Below, piece after piece: positions 26,219-36,168 of a DNA stretch of 64,000 bases. The stretch's first letter is position 1. The number at the start of each line of letters is the position of its first letter. The notes under the pieces are model-generated. The model saw nothing but the letters and a program-made list of their open reading frames with translations, was not told the origin of the DNA and did not search any database. This DNA is from Pseudomonas brassicacearum subsp. neoaurantiaca (GTDB taxonomy: Bacteria; Pseudomonadota; Gammaproteobacteria; Pseudomonadales; Pseudomonadaceae): NCBI RefSeq assembly GCF_013608025.1, contig NZ_VDLV01000010.1:1-64000 (forward strand), read 5' to 3'. Both the position numbers and the translations under genes were made by a program.

Positions 26219-27583
26219 TCAGGCGTAGTAGTCCACCGCGCTGGTGCCAATGACGCTGGTCGTGCTGGCAGCCACTTCAGCGATGCTGGTGGGAGCGGCT
26301 TCATCCACCGAATCCACGCGTCCGCCGGAGGACGTGGCGCGTCCAGCCTGGGCCTGCTGCTGGGCTTGCTGGTCCGGGTTCTGCGAACCCCGGGATTGAT
26401 CCGACACGTTCACGTCGACCTGCCCCATGCCCTGCTGGGCAAAGCTGTCGCGCAAGCGATGCATCTGACCTTCGAGGGCTTCGCGAACGCCAGCGTGGGC
26501 GCTCATGAAGGTGACTTGGGTCTGCTGGTCCGGAACCATGTTCACTCGGATGTCCAGGCGCCCGAGCTCGGCCGGTTGCAACTGGATGTCGGCCGCCTTG
26601 AGATTGGCGCTCGACAAGTACATCACCCGGTTGACCACTTCCTCGGTCCAGCCGCTCTGGTTCATGGCGATAGGCTGGTTGACCGGCACCGCGTTGGCGG
26701 TTTTCGGCGTGGCCGCCTGGGTCAGTGCCGCCAAGCGATTGGCAAAGTCGTCCACGCGCGTATCGCTGGAAGCGGAAGTCAGATCCTTGAGGCCCTCGCT
26801 GATCAGGCCGCTGAACGCCTTGTCACCGCCCTGGCTGCCGGCACCGGTGCTGTCCTGGTCGGCTTGCACGGTGAGCATGCTGGCCATGCCGGCCGCGAAA
26901 GTCTGAGCCGAGGTCGGCTCGCCATCGGGCGAAGCCGCCGGGGCAGCCTTGGGCTGCGCCTGGCTGGAAGCCGACACATGGCCGCCCTGCTCCATCGCCA
27001 ACCGCAAGGCTGGCAGCGCGTCGAGCGGATCAGCCTGCGGGTCGAACTCCGGATCAGTCACGGGCGCCGGGGCGCTGGCCACTAACGTCGGAACACCGGC
27101 AGCCGCAACCGCAGCGGTGACTTGAGCATCGGTCGCGATCACCACGGGGGCGGGCTGAACCTCGGCAGTGGTCACCGGAACAACCGGCAACAACGCAGGA
27201 TCGAGGGTTGGATCGACAGGCGCGGCGTCCGCTACAGGCGTCCCGGCCGCTTCGGTATCGTCATCCCGCGCGGCCTTGTCGTCGGCAGCGGCCGGCTTGT
27301 CGGCGGGCAAGGGTTTGCCGCTATCGGCAACCACCGGCTCCGGAGCGGCAGCGGTGTCGCTGTCGGCATCCTTTTTGACGGAGGTATCGGAAGTCTTGTC
27401 GCGCCCCGGCTTCACCGAAGGTTCAGGTACCGCCGGTGATTTGACGGGTGCCTGCTTGGCGAAGACCTGGGCGAAGCTGGAGGCTTTATCCCCGGCTTCC
27501 GGGCCCGCTGCCAGTGGATTGACGGCGGCCTGCGGCTTGGCCGGGGCGGTGGCCTGGAGGAGTGTATTGGGCGTAACAGGCAT
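26219..27583 (-). CDS. fliK: Flagellar hook-length control protein FliK
   Basis: Canonical FliK of 454 residues: secreted ruler with a low-complexity Ala/Pro/Asp-rich N-terminal two thirds and a C-terminal substrate-switch domain (about 310-410) with LQPAELGRLDIRVNMV and VREALEGQMHRLRDSFAQQG. It lies between the hptB gene and fliL. The FliK-like protein at 3659 shares only the C-terminal fold and is clearly different. Confidence 0.93.
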   Translation of the reverse strand: MPVTPNTLLQATAPAKPQAAVNPLAAGPEAGDKASSFAQVFAKQAPVKSPAVPEPSVKPGRDKTSDTSVKKDADSDTAAAPEPVVADSGKPLPADKPAAADDKAARDDDTEAAGTPVADAAPVDPTLDPALLPVVPVTTAEVQPAPVVIATDAQVTAAVAAAGVPTLVASAPAPVTDPEFDPQADPLDALPALRLAMEQGGHVSASSQAQPKAAPAASPDGEPTSAQTFAAGMASMLTVQADQDSTGAGSQGGDKAFSGLISEGLKDLTSASSDTRVDDFANRLAALTQAATPKTANAVPVNQPIAMNQSGWTEEVVNRVMYLSSANLKAADIQLQPAELGRLDIRVNMVPDQQTQVTFMSAHAGVREALEGQMHRLRDSFAQQGMGQVDVNVSDQSRGSQNPDQQAQQQAQAGRATSSGGRVDSVDEAAPTSIAEVAASTTSVIGTSAVDYYA

Positions 27584-27669
27584 AAAATGGTCTCCGCTGC
27601 ACTGGAATCATAGATGCAGTCGAGACAGGACAATGCAAGGGGCGGGCCAACGCGTCGAACGCCATCGTT

Positions 27670-28014
27670 TCAGCAATGAAAGCCTTCACGCTCTTCGCGG
27701 CAAAGCGTGCGGACGAAGGCAAACTCGCTGTCAATTTCATTGACCAGTCTTTCGATGCCTCCCAGCGACGGCTGTTTGGCACGTTGCTCCAGTTCACCAC
27801 ACAGCTCAGCCAGGCGCAGGGCGCCCATGTTGCTGCTACTGCCCTTGAAACTGTGGGCCGTAGCGCTCAGCTTTTCGGCGTCCCTGGCTTCATGCAGCAC
27901 ACGCAGGCGTGCTTCGGAATCTTCGAGGAAGGTGTCCAGCAATTCCGGATACCCGTCCTCCATGACTTCCCTCAACGTGCTGAGCACGTCGCGATCGAGA
28001 TGAATTTCACTCAC
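27670..28014 (-). CDS. hptB: Histidine phosphotransfer protein HptB
   Basis: 114-residue Hpt protein, GTG start at 28014 behind GGGAG. The phosphoacceptor motif is TAHSFKGSSSNMG with His54. In P. aeruginosa, HptB collects phosphate from several hybrid kinases (such as RetS, PA1611) and passes it to HsbR, affecting biofilm formation and flagellar gene expression. The gene order hsbA-hsbR-hptB is the same here, which supports the name. Confidence 0.88.
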   Translation of the reverse strand: MSEIHLDRDVLSTLREVMEDGYPELLDTFLEDSEARLRVLHEARDAEKLSATAHSFKGSSSNMGALRLAELCGELEQRAKQPSLGGIERLVNEIDSEFAFVRTLCREEREGFHC

Positions 28015-28045
28015 TTGCTCGCTCCCTGATCAAGATTGGCTCCGA

Positions 28046-29752
28046 TTATGCCAGAGCCTCCCAGAAAAACTCCACGCGCGCACTACGACCATCGTCGGAC
28101 CAAGAGGCCCGTTGGCATAGCTGGCGCACCAGGCTCACGCCACGCCCCGATAATCGGTCACGGTCCAGTGGTCGCGCCATGACCTTCGCAACATCGAAGC
28201 CCTTGCCGCTGTCCTCGACCTCAATCACCAGACAGCCACCGTCACCATGAGGGGTGACATGCAAATGCACTCGCACATGACCATCGCTCAACGCATCCAG
28301 GCGCTCGTTGCGCTCCCGGTAATACCGGGCAAACCCGGTCGCATCGCGCTTGAGGCTTGAGTCCAACCCCAGCACCCCATGTTCCAGGGCGTTGGAATAC
28401 AGCTCCGACAGCACGCTGTAAAGGGCGCCACTGTGTGCCCTGAGCCCATGAACCTCAAGCAGCAACTGCAAAAGGTAGGGCATCGGGTTGAACCGTTTGA
28501 GCGTCTGCGCCCGAAATTCGAAGCTCACCGACCAGTCCAGCGGACTGGATTGGCCACTATCGGAATAGACCGGAGGCGGCGGATTGAGTTGCGTCGGCGC
28601 GACGAGACGCACCTCGATCATGCTGAAGTCGTCACGGGCCTCGCCGCGAAAATCCTGCAGGGCTTGCTGGATATCTTCGAACAGGCGGTCGGGCTCACGG
28701 TTGGCCGAAAATACCTGCTGCAACCGCTCGACGCCAAACGGCTGGTCGTCGCGATCACTGGTCTCGATCACGCCATCGGACAGCAGGAACACCCGATCGC
28801 CCACCGACATCGGGTGGACTTCGGTGCGGTCGTCGAACAACTGAGGCGTCAGCACACCCAACGGCAAATGCCGAGCCGGTAATGGTGTGCGCACGCCAGT
28901 GAGGCTGTCGTGCAGATAACCGTCGGGCATGCCACCGTTCCAGATTTCCACGGTGCAACGCTGGAAACTCAGGCACAGCAGCGTCGCGCAACAGAACATG
29001 TCCACCGGCAGGATGCGTTTTAGCTTGGCATTCATCTCCCGAAGAATCTGCGCCAGGCCATAGCCCTTGGCGGTCATCCCGTAGAACACCTCCGCCAGCG
29101 GCATCGCCCCCACCGCCGCCGGCAGTCCGTGGCCGGTGAAGTCGCCGAGCAGGATATGCATGTCGCCCGCCGGGTTGAACGCGGCCAACAGCAGATCGCC
29201 GTTGAACAAGGCGTAGGGCGATTGCAGGTAACGGATGTTCGGCGCGCTCAGGCAACCGGAGTGGGCAATCTTGTCGAACACCGCCTTGGCGACCCGCTGC
29301 TCGTTGAGCAGATAGTCGTGGTGCCGGGCGATCTGGTCACGCTGCTCCACCACCGTGGCCTGCAGCCGACGCAAACGGTCCATCGCCTTGATCTTGGCGG
29401 CCAGGATGACTTGGTTATAGGGTTTAGCCAGGAAGTCATCGCCACCGGCCTCCAGGCAACGGGCCAACCCTTCGCTTTCGGTCAACGAGGTGAGGAAGAT
29501 GATCGGGACCAGTTGATCCCCGGCCAACTGCTTGATCTTCTGCGCCGCTTCAAAGCCATCCATGACCGGCATCATCGCGTCCATCAACACAAGGTGCGGA
29601 CGCTGTTGCAGATAGACCTCGACCGCCTCGGCACCGTCAGCCGCGGTGAGCACGTGATGGCCCTGGCGACGGACAATGGTCGACAACAGCAGTCGATCAG
29701 CGGCACTGTCTTCGGCAATCAGGATCGTCAGCGGCTCCGGCGACGATTGCAT
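28046..29752 (-). CDS. hsbR: Response regulator/PP2C phosphatase-kinase HsbR
   Basis: 568-residue three-part protein: receiver domain with acceptor Asp58 (LVLMDAMMPVMDG), a PP2C/RsbU-type phosphatase domain in the middle (GDFTGHGLPAAVGAMPLAEV and SDGVIETSD), and a C-terminal HATPase anti-sigma-kinase-like domain (EDSGKGFDVAKVM). It controls the phosphorylation state of HsbA. ATG 29752 is the first ATG; a TTG at 29761 overlapping the hsbA stop could also serve. No strong ribosome-binding site is visible, suggesting coupling to hsbA. Confidence 0.9.
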   Translation of the reverse strand: MQSSPEPLTILIAEDSAADRLLLSTIVRRQGHHVLTAADGAEAVEVYLQQRPHLVLMDAMMPVMDGFEAAQKIKQLAGDQLVPIIFLTSLTESEGLARCLEAGGDDFLAKPYNQVILAAKIKAMDRLRRLQATVVEQRDQIARHHDYLLNEQRVAKAVFDKIAHSGCLSAPNIRYLQSPYALFNGDLLLAAFNPAGDMHILLGDFTGHGLPAAVGAMPLAEVFYGMTAKGYGLAQILREMNAKLKRILPVDMFCCATLLCLSFQRCTVEIWNGGMPDGYLHDSLTGVRTPLPARHLPLGVLTPQLFDDRTEVHPMSVGDRVFLLSDGVIETSDRDDQPFGVERLQQVFSANREPDRLFEDIQQALQDFRGEARDDFSMIEVRLVAPTQLNPPPPVYSDSGQSSPLDWSVSFEFRAQTLKRFNPMPYLLQLLLEVHGLRAHSGALYSVLSELYSNALEHGVLGLDSSLKRDATGFARYYRERNERLDALSDGHVRVHLHVTPHGDGGCLVIEVEDSGKGFDVAKVMARPLDRDRLSGRGVSLVRQLCQRASWSDDGRSARVEFFWEALA

Positions 29753-29757
29753 GGCGA

Positions 29758-30063
29758 TCAACTGATGTCGAACAGCTTGTCGAAATTGGAGATCGCGAGG
29801 ATTTTCTTGACGTCGCTGCTGCTGTTGACGACGCGGATATCCGATTCGTCGCCGCCGGCATGATCACGCAACAGCAGGAGCATGCCCAAGGCAGAACTGT
29901 CGAGATAAGTGGCTTCTTTCAGATCCACAACGATGGACTCGGGTTTCGTGTTGAGCTTTTCATAAGACTCACGAAACTCCTGGTGCCGGCCAAAATCGAA
30001 GCGGCCCTTGATCGAGATCGTCAGCTTTTGCCCATCCGGGGATACTTCGGTAATGACAGACAT
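29758..30063 (-). CDS. hsbA: STAS anti-sigma factor antagonist HsbA
   Basis: 101-residue STAS-domain protein (MSVITEVSPDGQKLTISIKG) with the phosphorylatable serine in YLDSSALGM (Ser56). In P. aeruginosa unphosphorylated HsbA binds FlgM and phosphorylated HsbA acts through HsbD diguanylate cyclase (established there). ATG 30063 follows GGAAG at good spacing; upstream in-frame codons to 30096 are unlike the family. Confidence 0.9.
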   Translation of the reverse strand: MSVITEVSPDGQKLTISIKGRFDFGRHQEFRESYEKLNTKPESIVVDLKEATYLDSSALGMLLLLRDHAGGDESDIRVVNSSSDVKKILAISNFDKLFDIS

Positions 30064-30165
30064 ATTCACTTCCTTGTCATGGACATACGTGTACAAGGTT
30101 TAGCACTTGGTAGAGGTATGAGCAAGGTTTCAAATCACCCACCCGACAAAACTCTACCGCCGTTA

Positions 30166-30615
30166 TCAATATGGATCCTGGCGCGGCAAGCGCTGGGACA
30201 ATTCATCCAGCAGTTTTTGCTCACGCTTGTCCTCCAACTGCCGCGCCTCGTCGATGTAGCGCTGTACAAGTTTGCGCAACCCTTCGACGCGGGCGAACGC
30301 CTCTTGCCAGCTCTGGCGGGCCTTCTCCAGGTTGTTCTGGTGCCAGACCAGGCTCTGGCGCTGCTGGTCGATGGCCGTGCCCAACTGCGCGAGGAATCCC
30401 TGGTAGCCCAGTAGCCACTGCCCGGAAACGCCGTGGCTGCCTCGGGCGATCCACTGCTCCTGGTATTCGAGGCGAAAATTCTCCAGGTCCGCCAGCTTGC
30501 TTTCGGCAACGGCCACTTGCCCCTGGAAATAGGCCAGTCGCTGGACAGCGGTTTTCTCAGCCTTTTCCGCCATGTCCACCACTGGCGCCAGGCGCGCCGC
30601 ACGACTCGTGGCCAT
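30166..30615 (-). CDS. fliJ: Flagellar export chaperone FliJ
   Basis: 149-residue all-helical protein, predicted as a long coiled coil (AEKAEKTAVQRLAYFQGQVA ... ARQLEDKREQKLLDELSQRL), the FliJ hallmark. It follows fliI by six bases at the end of the fliEFGHIJ unit. It acts as the central stalk of the export ATPase. Confidence 0.93.
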   Translation of the reverse strand: MATSRAARLAPVVDMAEKAEKTAVQRLAYFQGQVAVAESKLADLENFRLEYQEQWIARGSHGVSGQWLLGYQGFLAQLGTAIDQQRQSLVWHQNNLEKARQSWQEAFARVEGLRKLVQRYIDEARQLEDKREQKLLDELSQRLPRQDPY

Positions 30616-30621
30616 GACCGG

Positions 30622-31980
30622 TTACGTGCCGGAAACAGGGGCGAAAATGGTTTGCAGGTGCGCTTCGCTGGCGCCCATGCCGATGCTGTCGTTCAGCGCC
30701 TGGCGCAGATACACCGCCATGGACGGATACAGGTTGATCGCCGTGTCGGTTTCACGATCCCCGCCAGGCACATACGCTCCGACGCTGATCAGGTCACGAC
30801 TTTGCTGGTAACGGGACCAATACTGCTTGAATTGTTGGGCGCGCTTCATGTGCTCGGCGCTAATGACCGACGGCATGACCCGGCTGATCGACGCTTCGAT
30901 GTCGATGGCAGGGTAATGCCCCTCCTCGGCCAGGCGTCGGGACAACACGATGTGGCCGTCGAGCACGCCTCGGGCCGAGTCGGCGATCGGGTCTTGTTGG
31001 TCGTCACCCTCGGACAGCACGGTGTAGAAAGCGGTGATGGAGCCGCCGCCCTTCTCCGCGTTACCGGCACGCTCCACCAGCTTCGGCAGCTTGGCGAACA
31101 CTGAAGGCGGATAACCCTTGGTCGCCGGAGGCTCGCCGATGGCCAGGGCGATTTCCCGCTGGGCCTGGGCGAAGCGGGTCAGCGAGTCCATCAGCAACAG
31201 GACGTTCTTGCCCTTGTCGCGGAAATATTCGGCGATGCGCGTGCAATACATCGCAGCGCGCAGGCGCATCAGCGGCGCATCGTCCGCCGGCGAAGCGACG
31301 ACAACGGAGCGCTTGAGCCCTTCCTCGCCGAGGATGTGCTCGATAAATTCCTTCACCTCGCGGCCCCGCTCGCCGATCAGCCCCACCACGATGATGTCGG
31401 CCTCGGTAAAGCGAGTCATCATGCCCAGCAGCACACTCTTGCCCACGCCGGTACCGGCGAACAGGCCCAGGCGCTGGCCGCGGCCGACGGTCAACAAGCC
31501 GTTGATGCAACGAATGCCCACATCCAGCGGCACGCTGATGGGGTCGCGCTTGAGCGGGTTGATCGTCGGGCCGTCCATCGGCACCCAATCCTCGGCCTTC
31601 ATGCCGCCCTTGCCGTCCAGCGCCCGACCAGCGCCGTCCAGCACGCGACCGAGCATACTCATGCCCATGGGCAGGCGGCCGGTATCGGCCAACGGCACCA
31701 CACGGGCACCCGGGGCAATGCCGGCGACACTGCCGACCGGCATCAGAAATACCTTGCTACCGGAAAAACCCATGACCTCGGCTTCCACCTGCACCGGGTG
31801 ATAGCTGTCGTCATTGATCACCAGGCAGCGACTGCCCATGGCCGCACGCAATCCTTCGGCTTCGAGGGTCAGGCCGACCATGCGCAACAGGCGACCTTCC
31901 AGGATCGGTTGGCCGGCCAGTTCGGTGGCCTCGGCGTAGCTGCCCAGGCGCTTGCCGAAGCTGGTTCGCTCAAGGCGCAT
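30622..31980 (-). CDS. fliI: Flagellar export ATPase FliI
   Basis: 452-residue F1-beta-like ATPase powering export. Start [18 protein letters not shown] at ATG 31980. P-loop [16 protein letters not shown] near 163-178, Walker [15 protein letters not shown] and [18 protein letters not shown] follow. The ATG lies inside the end of fliH (11-base overlap). Confidence 0.96.
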   Translation of the reverse strand: MRLERTSFGKRLGSYAEATELAGQPILEGRLLRMVGLTLEAEGLRAAMGSRCLVINDDSYHPVQVEAEVMGFSGSKVFLMPVGSVAGIAPGARVVPLADTGRLPMGMSMLGRVLDGAGRALDGKGGMKAEDWVPMDGPTINPLKRDPISVPLDVGIRCINGLLTVGRGQRLGLFAGTGVGKSVLLGMMTRFTEADIIVVGLIGERGREVKEFIEHILGEEGLKRSVVVASPADDAPLMRLRAAMYCTRIAEYFRDKGKNVLLLMDSLTRFAQAQREIALAIGEPPATKGYPPSVFAKLPKLVERAGNAEKGGGSITAFYTVLSEGDDQQDPIADSARGVLDGHIVLSRRLAEEGHYPAIDIEASISRVMPSVISAEHMKRAQQFKQYWSRYQQSRDLISVGAYVPGGDRETDTAINLYPSMAVYLRQALNDSIGMGASEAHLQTIFAPVSGT

Positions 31981-32800
31981 CGTGGCCTGCCACTTCAGGT
32001 GTGATCGGTTCGCCGCTGTCGGGATCGACAATGACGGCCGGCTTGGGTTCGTCCGGCAACTCCAGGCTCAAGTCGGCGGGGGCCGGGTGCAAAGCCTGTT
32101 CGTGCAGTTGGTCGAACAGCTTGGCCATGATCTGGCTGATGCGGGTCTCGACGGTAGCGTCGATGCGGCTGTGCTCGGTTTCCACGCGGCAACCGCCCGG
32201 CAACAAGGTTTCATCCTCGACGATGCGCCAGGTTTCCTCGTGGCGCTCGCGCAAAGCCTTGACCAGTTCGAAGTCCTGGGGGTTGATGTACAGCCGCACG
32301 TTGCCCACGCCCAGCGGCAACAGCTTGAGGGCTTCGCGCATGACGTGTTCGATCTGGCTCGAATCGATGGCCAGCTCGCGCTGGATCACTTGCCGGGCGA
32401 TGTGCTGCACCAGCCCGACCAATGACTTTTCGATCTGCGTGTCCTGCTCGGCAATGGGCTCGAACAGGTTGAGCATCAGCGATTCCAATGCGCGCAGCTT
32501 GGCCGTCAGCGCCACGTCGGCTTCCTGACGAACCTTGATCGTGGTGCTGTGGAAACCTTCTTTTTCGCCAATGGCGAAGCCTTCGTTGTAGGCCTCCTGG
32601 CGAATGCTTTCGACCTCTTCGAGGGTCAGCGGCTGGACTTCCTCCAGCGGCACCTCTTCCATCTCCGGCAGTTCTTCCACCGGTTCCGGCTCGGGCTCGG
32701 GCACATGAGGGTCGAAGCTGGGCAGCGACCAGACGTCGAAACCACCGACGTCACGGGCGCGGATCAGGTCGCTGGGTGAACCATCACTCTTGGCAGACAT
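31970..32800 (-). CDS. fliH: Flagellar export ATPase regulator FliH
   Basis: 276-residue protein that holds FliI inactive and docks it to the C ring. A Pro/Glu-rich N-terminal part ([20 protein letters not shown]), a coiled-coil middle and a conserved C-terminal domain ([20 protein letters not shown]) are visible. It lies between fliG and fliI. Confidence 0.93.
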   Translation of the reverse strand: MSAKSDGSPSDLIRARDVGGFDVWSLPSFDPHVPEPEPEPVEELPEMEEVPLEEVQPLTLEEVESIRQEAYNEGFAIGEKEGFHSTTIKVRQEADVALTAKLRALESLMLNLFEPIAEQDTQIEKSLVGLVQHIARQVIQRELAIDSSQIEHVMREALKLLPLGVGNVRLYINPQDFELVKALRERHEETWRIVEDETLLPGGCRVETEHSRIDATVETRISQIMAKLFDQLHEQALHPAPADLSLELPDEPKPAVIVDPDSGEPITPEVAGHDAP

Positions 32801-32807
32801 AACGACC

Positions 32808-33827
32808 TTAGATCATCTCTTCGCCGCCCTTGCCACCGAGCACGATTTCTCCGGCTTCGGCCATACGGCGGGCGATGGTGAGGATTTCCTTCTGTGCAGT
32901 TTCCACGTCGCTGACACGCACCGGGCCCTTGGCCTCGAGGTCGTCGCGCAACAGTTCGGCCGCCCGTTTGGACATGTTCTTGAAGATCTTTTCCTTGACG
33001 CCTTCGTCCGATCCCTTGAGGGCCAGCACCAGGACGTCGGAGGACACTTCGCGCAACAGTGCCTGGATACCGCGGTCGTCGACATCGGCCAGGTTGTTGA
33101 ACACGAACATGAGGTCTTCGATCTGACCGGACAGGTCTTCGTCGACTTCGCGGATCGAGTCCATCAATTGACCTTCGATCGAACTGTCGAGGAAGTTCAT
33201 GATGTCCGCCGCGCGCTTGATACCGCCCAAGGTGGTGCGCGAAGCATTGGAGTTGCCCGAGAACTGCTTCTCGAGGATCTGGTTCAATTCCTTCAGCGCC
33301 GCCGGCTGCACGGTGTTCAGCGACGACACGCGCAGGATGATGTCGAGGCGCACCTTATGGTCGAAGTTGCCCAGCACTTCGCCTGCCTGGTCCGGGTCGA
33401 GGTACGCCACCACGATCGCCTGGATCTGGGGGTGCTCGTAACGGATCACGTCAGCAACTGCGCGTGGCTCCATCCACTTCAGGCTGTCCAGGCCACTGGT
33501 GTTGCCACCCAGCAGGATCCGGTCGATCAGGCCGTTGGCCTTGTCCTCGCCCAGGGCCTGGGTGAGCATCTTGCGCACATAGTCGTCGGAGCCGACGCCC
33601 AGGCTGGTCTGGTCGCCAACGATGTCGACGAACTCGCTCATGACCTGCTCGACCTGCTCGCGGTGCACGTTGCCCATCTGGGCCATGGCCACGCCGACGC
33701 GCTGGACCTCCTTGGGCCCCATGTGGCGCAGCACTTGGGCGGCGTCGGTCGAACCCAGGGACAGCAACAGGATCGCGGCTTTGTCGACCCGGGACAATTT
33801 GGCAACAGCGGCTCGATTATCACTCAT
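32808..33827 (-). CDS. fliG: Flagellar motor switch protein FliG
   Basis: 339-residue rotor protein that generates torque with the stators. Conserved N-terminal domain (LSRVDKAAILLLSLG), middle armadillo repeats and C-terminal domain with charged torque helix (VLVLALKGSDEGVKEKIFKN) are present. It overlaps fliF by eight bases. Confidence 0.96.
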   Translation of the reverse strand: MSDNRAAVAKLSRVDKAAILLLSLGSTDAAQVLRHMGPKEVQRVGVAMAQMGNVHREQVEQVMSEFVDIVGDQTSLGVGSDDYVRKMLTQALGEDKANGLIDRILLGGNTSGLDSLKWMEPRAVADVIRYEHPQIQAIVVAYLDPDQAGEVLGNFDHKVRLDIILRVSSLNTVQPAALKELNQILEKQFSGNSNASRTTLGGIKRAADIMNFLDSSIEGQLMDSIREVDEDLSGQIEDLMFVFNNLADVDDRGIQALLREVSSDVLVLALKGSDEGVKEKIFKNMSKRAAELLRDDLEAKGPVRVSDVETAQKEILTIARRMAEAGEIVLGGKGGEEMI

Positions 33828-35604
33828 CTGCGTTAATCCACTCTTTCACGACCTGGGCCACACGACCCGGATCTTCTGCCACCAGACTCTTGATGGCGTT
33901 CAACTGAGCGTCATAGCCTTCGCTCGGGCTTGGCAGCAGGATGCTCTGCGGCCCGCCGAGGCTGACGCGATCGTTGGCCAATTCGCCATCCAGGCCGCCC
34001 ATGCCTCCCAGCTCTACATCACCCAAGCCAGCCAACTGCTTGTTCTTGCCGCCACCGGTGATGTTGTTGAGCACCGGACGCAACACACCGAATACCAGTA
34101 TCAGGATGAACAGCACACCCAATACTTGCTTGACCACATCCCAGAACCAGGGTTGCGAATAAAACGGAATGTCGGCGATTTCTTCACCGCGCTCCAGGGA
34201 GAACGGCACGTTGATCACGCTGACGCTGTCGCCACGGCTGGCGTCGAAACCGACGGCGTCCTGTACCAGGCGAGTGAAGCGCGCCAATTCGTCGGCGCTC
34301 CACGGCGCACGGCTGGTTTCGCCGTTGGCCGGGTTGATCTTGACCTGATCGTCCACCACCACGGCGACCGACAGGCGATTCAAGCGACCCTGTTGCTGCT
34401 TGGTGTGGCTGATGGAACGGTCGAGCTCGAAGTTCTTGGTGGATTGTTGACGCTTGTCGGCCGGGTACGGCGCGAGCATCGGCTGGCCGGTGGCCGGGTC
34501 CATGATCTGTTGGCCGTTGGCATCGATCAGCGGTTGGCCTGGCTGCACCATGCCCGCGGCGGCGGTGGCGCCACCGGTGGTTTGCGGCGCGCTGGCCGGC
34601 GATGGCGGCTGGTTGCTCAGGGCACCCGGCACGCCTTGCGGGCCATTGCTGGCAGTGCGCTGTTCGTTCACCGACTGCTCGCTGCGCAACGCCGGCTGAT
34701 CCGGGTTGAACTGCTCGGAGGTCGATTCGACCGCGCTGAAATCCACATCCGCCGAGACTTCGGCCTTGTAGCGGCCATTGCCCAGGACCGGTTGCAGGAT
34801 GTTATGCACACGCTGGGTCAGCATGCCTTCCATGCGGCGGCTGTAGTCGAATTGCTTGCCGGCCATGGTCAGTTCGGAATTTTCCGCCTGGTCGGAGAGC
34901 AGGGTGCCCTTCTGGTCGACCACGGTGATCTGCGACTTGCTCAGCTCGGGAACGCTGGTCGCCACCAGATTGATAATGGCCAGGACCTGGCCTGGCTCCA
35001 GGGAGCGGCCGGAATACAGTTCAACCAGGACCGACGCACTCGGCTTGCGCTCATCGCGCACGAAGACCGAGCTTTTCGGGATCGCCAGGTGCACACGGGC
35101 ACCCTTGACGTTGTTGAGGCTGGAGATGGTGCGCGCCAGTTCGCCTTCCAGGCCGCGACGATAACGCGTCGCTTCCATGAACTGGCTGGTGCCCAGGCCC
35201 TGGTCCTTGTCGAGAATCTCGAAACCGATGTTGCCATCGGTGGGTGTCACGCCCGCGGCAGCGAGCTTGAGACGCGCGCGCGCCACGTCGTCGGCCTTGA
35301 CCAGCAAGGCGCCAGAGTTGGGTTCGACGGTGTAGGGAATGTCGGCAGAAGCCAGGGTTTCCATGACTTGCTTGGCATCCATGCCTTCCAGGCTACCGTA
35401 CAACGGACGGTAGTCTGGCTGCTGGGACCACAACACGACGGCGAAACCAATCGCCACGCTGGCAGCCAGGCCGACCAACAGGCCAACCTGACGCAGCATG
35501 GTCATCTCGGAGAGGTTTTCCAGGAAAGACAGACCGAACAACGGCGGTTTGCCGTCTACCGGAGTGGCCTTGGCTGGAACGTTATCAACGGCTGCTTCTG
35601 CCAT
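33820..35604 (-). CDS. fliF: Flagellar MS-ring protein FliF
   Basis: 594-residue MS-ring subunit: cytoplasmic N-terminus, first membrane helix (LVGLAASVAIGFAVVLWS, about 43-60), two ring-building motifs, a low-complexity periplasmic loop rich in Pro/Ser/Gln (about 290-370), a second membrane helix (VLGVLFILILVFGVL, about 465-480), and a C-terminal FliG-binding tail (VAQVVKEWINADE). It follows fliE by 15 bases. Confidence 0.96.
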   Translation of the reverse strand: MAEAAVDNVPAKATPVDGKPPLFGLSFLENLSEMTMLRQVGLLVGLAASVAIGFAVVLWSQQPDYRPLYGSLEGMDAKQVMETLASADIPYTVEPNSGALLVKADDVARARLKLAAAGVTPTDGNIGFEILDKDQGLGTSQFMEATRYRRGLEGELARTISSLNNVKGARVHLAIPKSSVFVRDERKPSASVLVELYSGRSLEPGQVLAIINLVATSVPELSKSQITVVDQKGTLLSDQAENSELTMAGKQFDYSRRMEGMLTQRVHNILQPVLGNGRYKAEVSADVDFSAVESTSEQFNPDQPALRSEQSVNEQRTASNGPQGVPGALSNQPPSPASAPQTTGGATAAAGMVQPGQPLIDANGQQIMDPATGQPMLAPYPADKRQQSTKNFELDRSISHTKQQQGRLNRLSVAVVVDDQVKINPANGETSRAPWSADELARFTRLVQDAVGFDASRGDSVSVINVPFSLERGEEIADIPFYSQPWFWDVVKQVLGVLFILILVFGVLRPVLNNITGGGKNKQLAGLGDVELGGMGGLDGELANDRVSLGGPQSILLPSPSEGYDAQLNAIKSLVAEDPGRVAQVVKEWINADE

Positions 35605-35619
35605 GACTCAATAGTTTCC

Positions 35620-35946
35620 TTAGACCGGCATCTGCATGATGTCTTGGTAGGCTTGAACCAGTTTGTTGCGTACCTGGGTCAACGCCTGAAACGAGACACT
35701 GGCTTTCTGCGAAGAGATCATTACGTCCGTCAGGTCGACGCCACTTTTGCCAATTTCAAAAGCACTGGCCAACTGGTTCGAAGCCTGCTGGGTATCGTTC
35801 ACTTTATTGACGGCCTGACCGAGCATGTCGGAAAAGCTGCTGCCACCCACCTGGGGGACCGCGACCGATTTCGGCTGGGCCATGGCGTCCATTTGCATGG
35901 AGCGCATGTCCAACATCAATCGATTAAATTCAATACCTTGGCTCAT
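35620..35946 (-). CDS. fliE: Flagellar hook-basal body protein FliE
   Basis: 108-residue rod/MS-ring adapter ([20 protein letters not shown]) with the conserved C-terminal helix [20 protein letters not shown] and [17 protein letters not shown]. First gene of fliEFGHIJ, preceded by a sigma-54 promoter at 36008-36024. Confidence 0.96.
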   Translation of the reverse strand: MSQGIEFNRLMLDMRSMQMDAMAQPKSVAVPQVGGSSFSDMLGQAVNKVNDTQQASNQLASAFEIGKSGVDLTDVMISSQKASVSFQALTQVRNKLVQAYQDIMQMPV

Positions 35947-36007
35947 GGTCTATTCTCTCTGGCGGCCCGCGTTTTTTTGACACTTACTCAGCGGGTACGT
36001 AGGTATT

Positions 36008-36024
36008 AGCAACAAGGGTGCCAG
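36008..36024 (-). promoter_or_regulatory. Predicted sigma-54 promoter of the fliEFGHIJ operon
   Basis: Minus strand CTGGCACCCTTGTTGCTA: GG at 36022-36021, ten bases, GC at 36010-36009; an almost perfect TGGCAC-N5-TTGC. It lies 63 bases before the fliE start. FleR/FleQ-dependent sigma-54 control of fliE is established in P. aeruginosa. Confidence 0.85.
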
Positions 36025-36063
36025 CTCGATGGCCGGCAGAAACAATTGCGCACACCGCTCCAC

Positions 36064-36150
36064 TGTGGGAACGAGCTTGCTCGCGATGCCATCAAATCCG
36101 CCATCAATTTTGACTGACCCACCGCTATCGCGAGCAAGCTCGCTCCCACA
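36064..36150. repeat. REP doublet, GTGGGAGCGAGC family
   Basis: Left arm TGTGGGAACGAGCTTGCTCG at 36064 and inverted right arm ending CGCTCCCACA at 36150; one mismatch between the arms. It sits between the fleR stop and the fliE promoter. Confidence 0.85.
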
Positions 36151-36168
36151 AGGATTGGTGGCGACTAT

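Noticed and set aside
33622..36009. A 795-codon open frame on the plus strand, antisense to fliF and fliE
   Set aside because: It mirrors codon bias of the GC-rich minus-strand genes, has no family resemblance, and is compositionally a shadow (His/Gln/Arg-rich). fliF and fliE are certain on the other strand.
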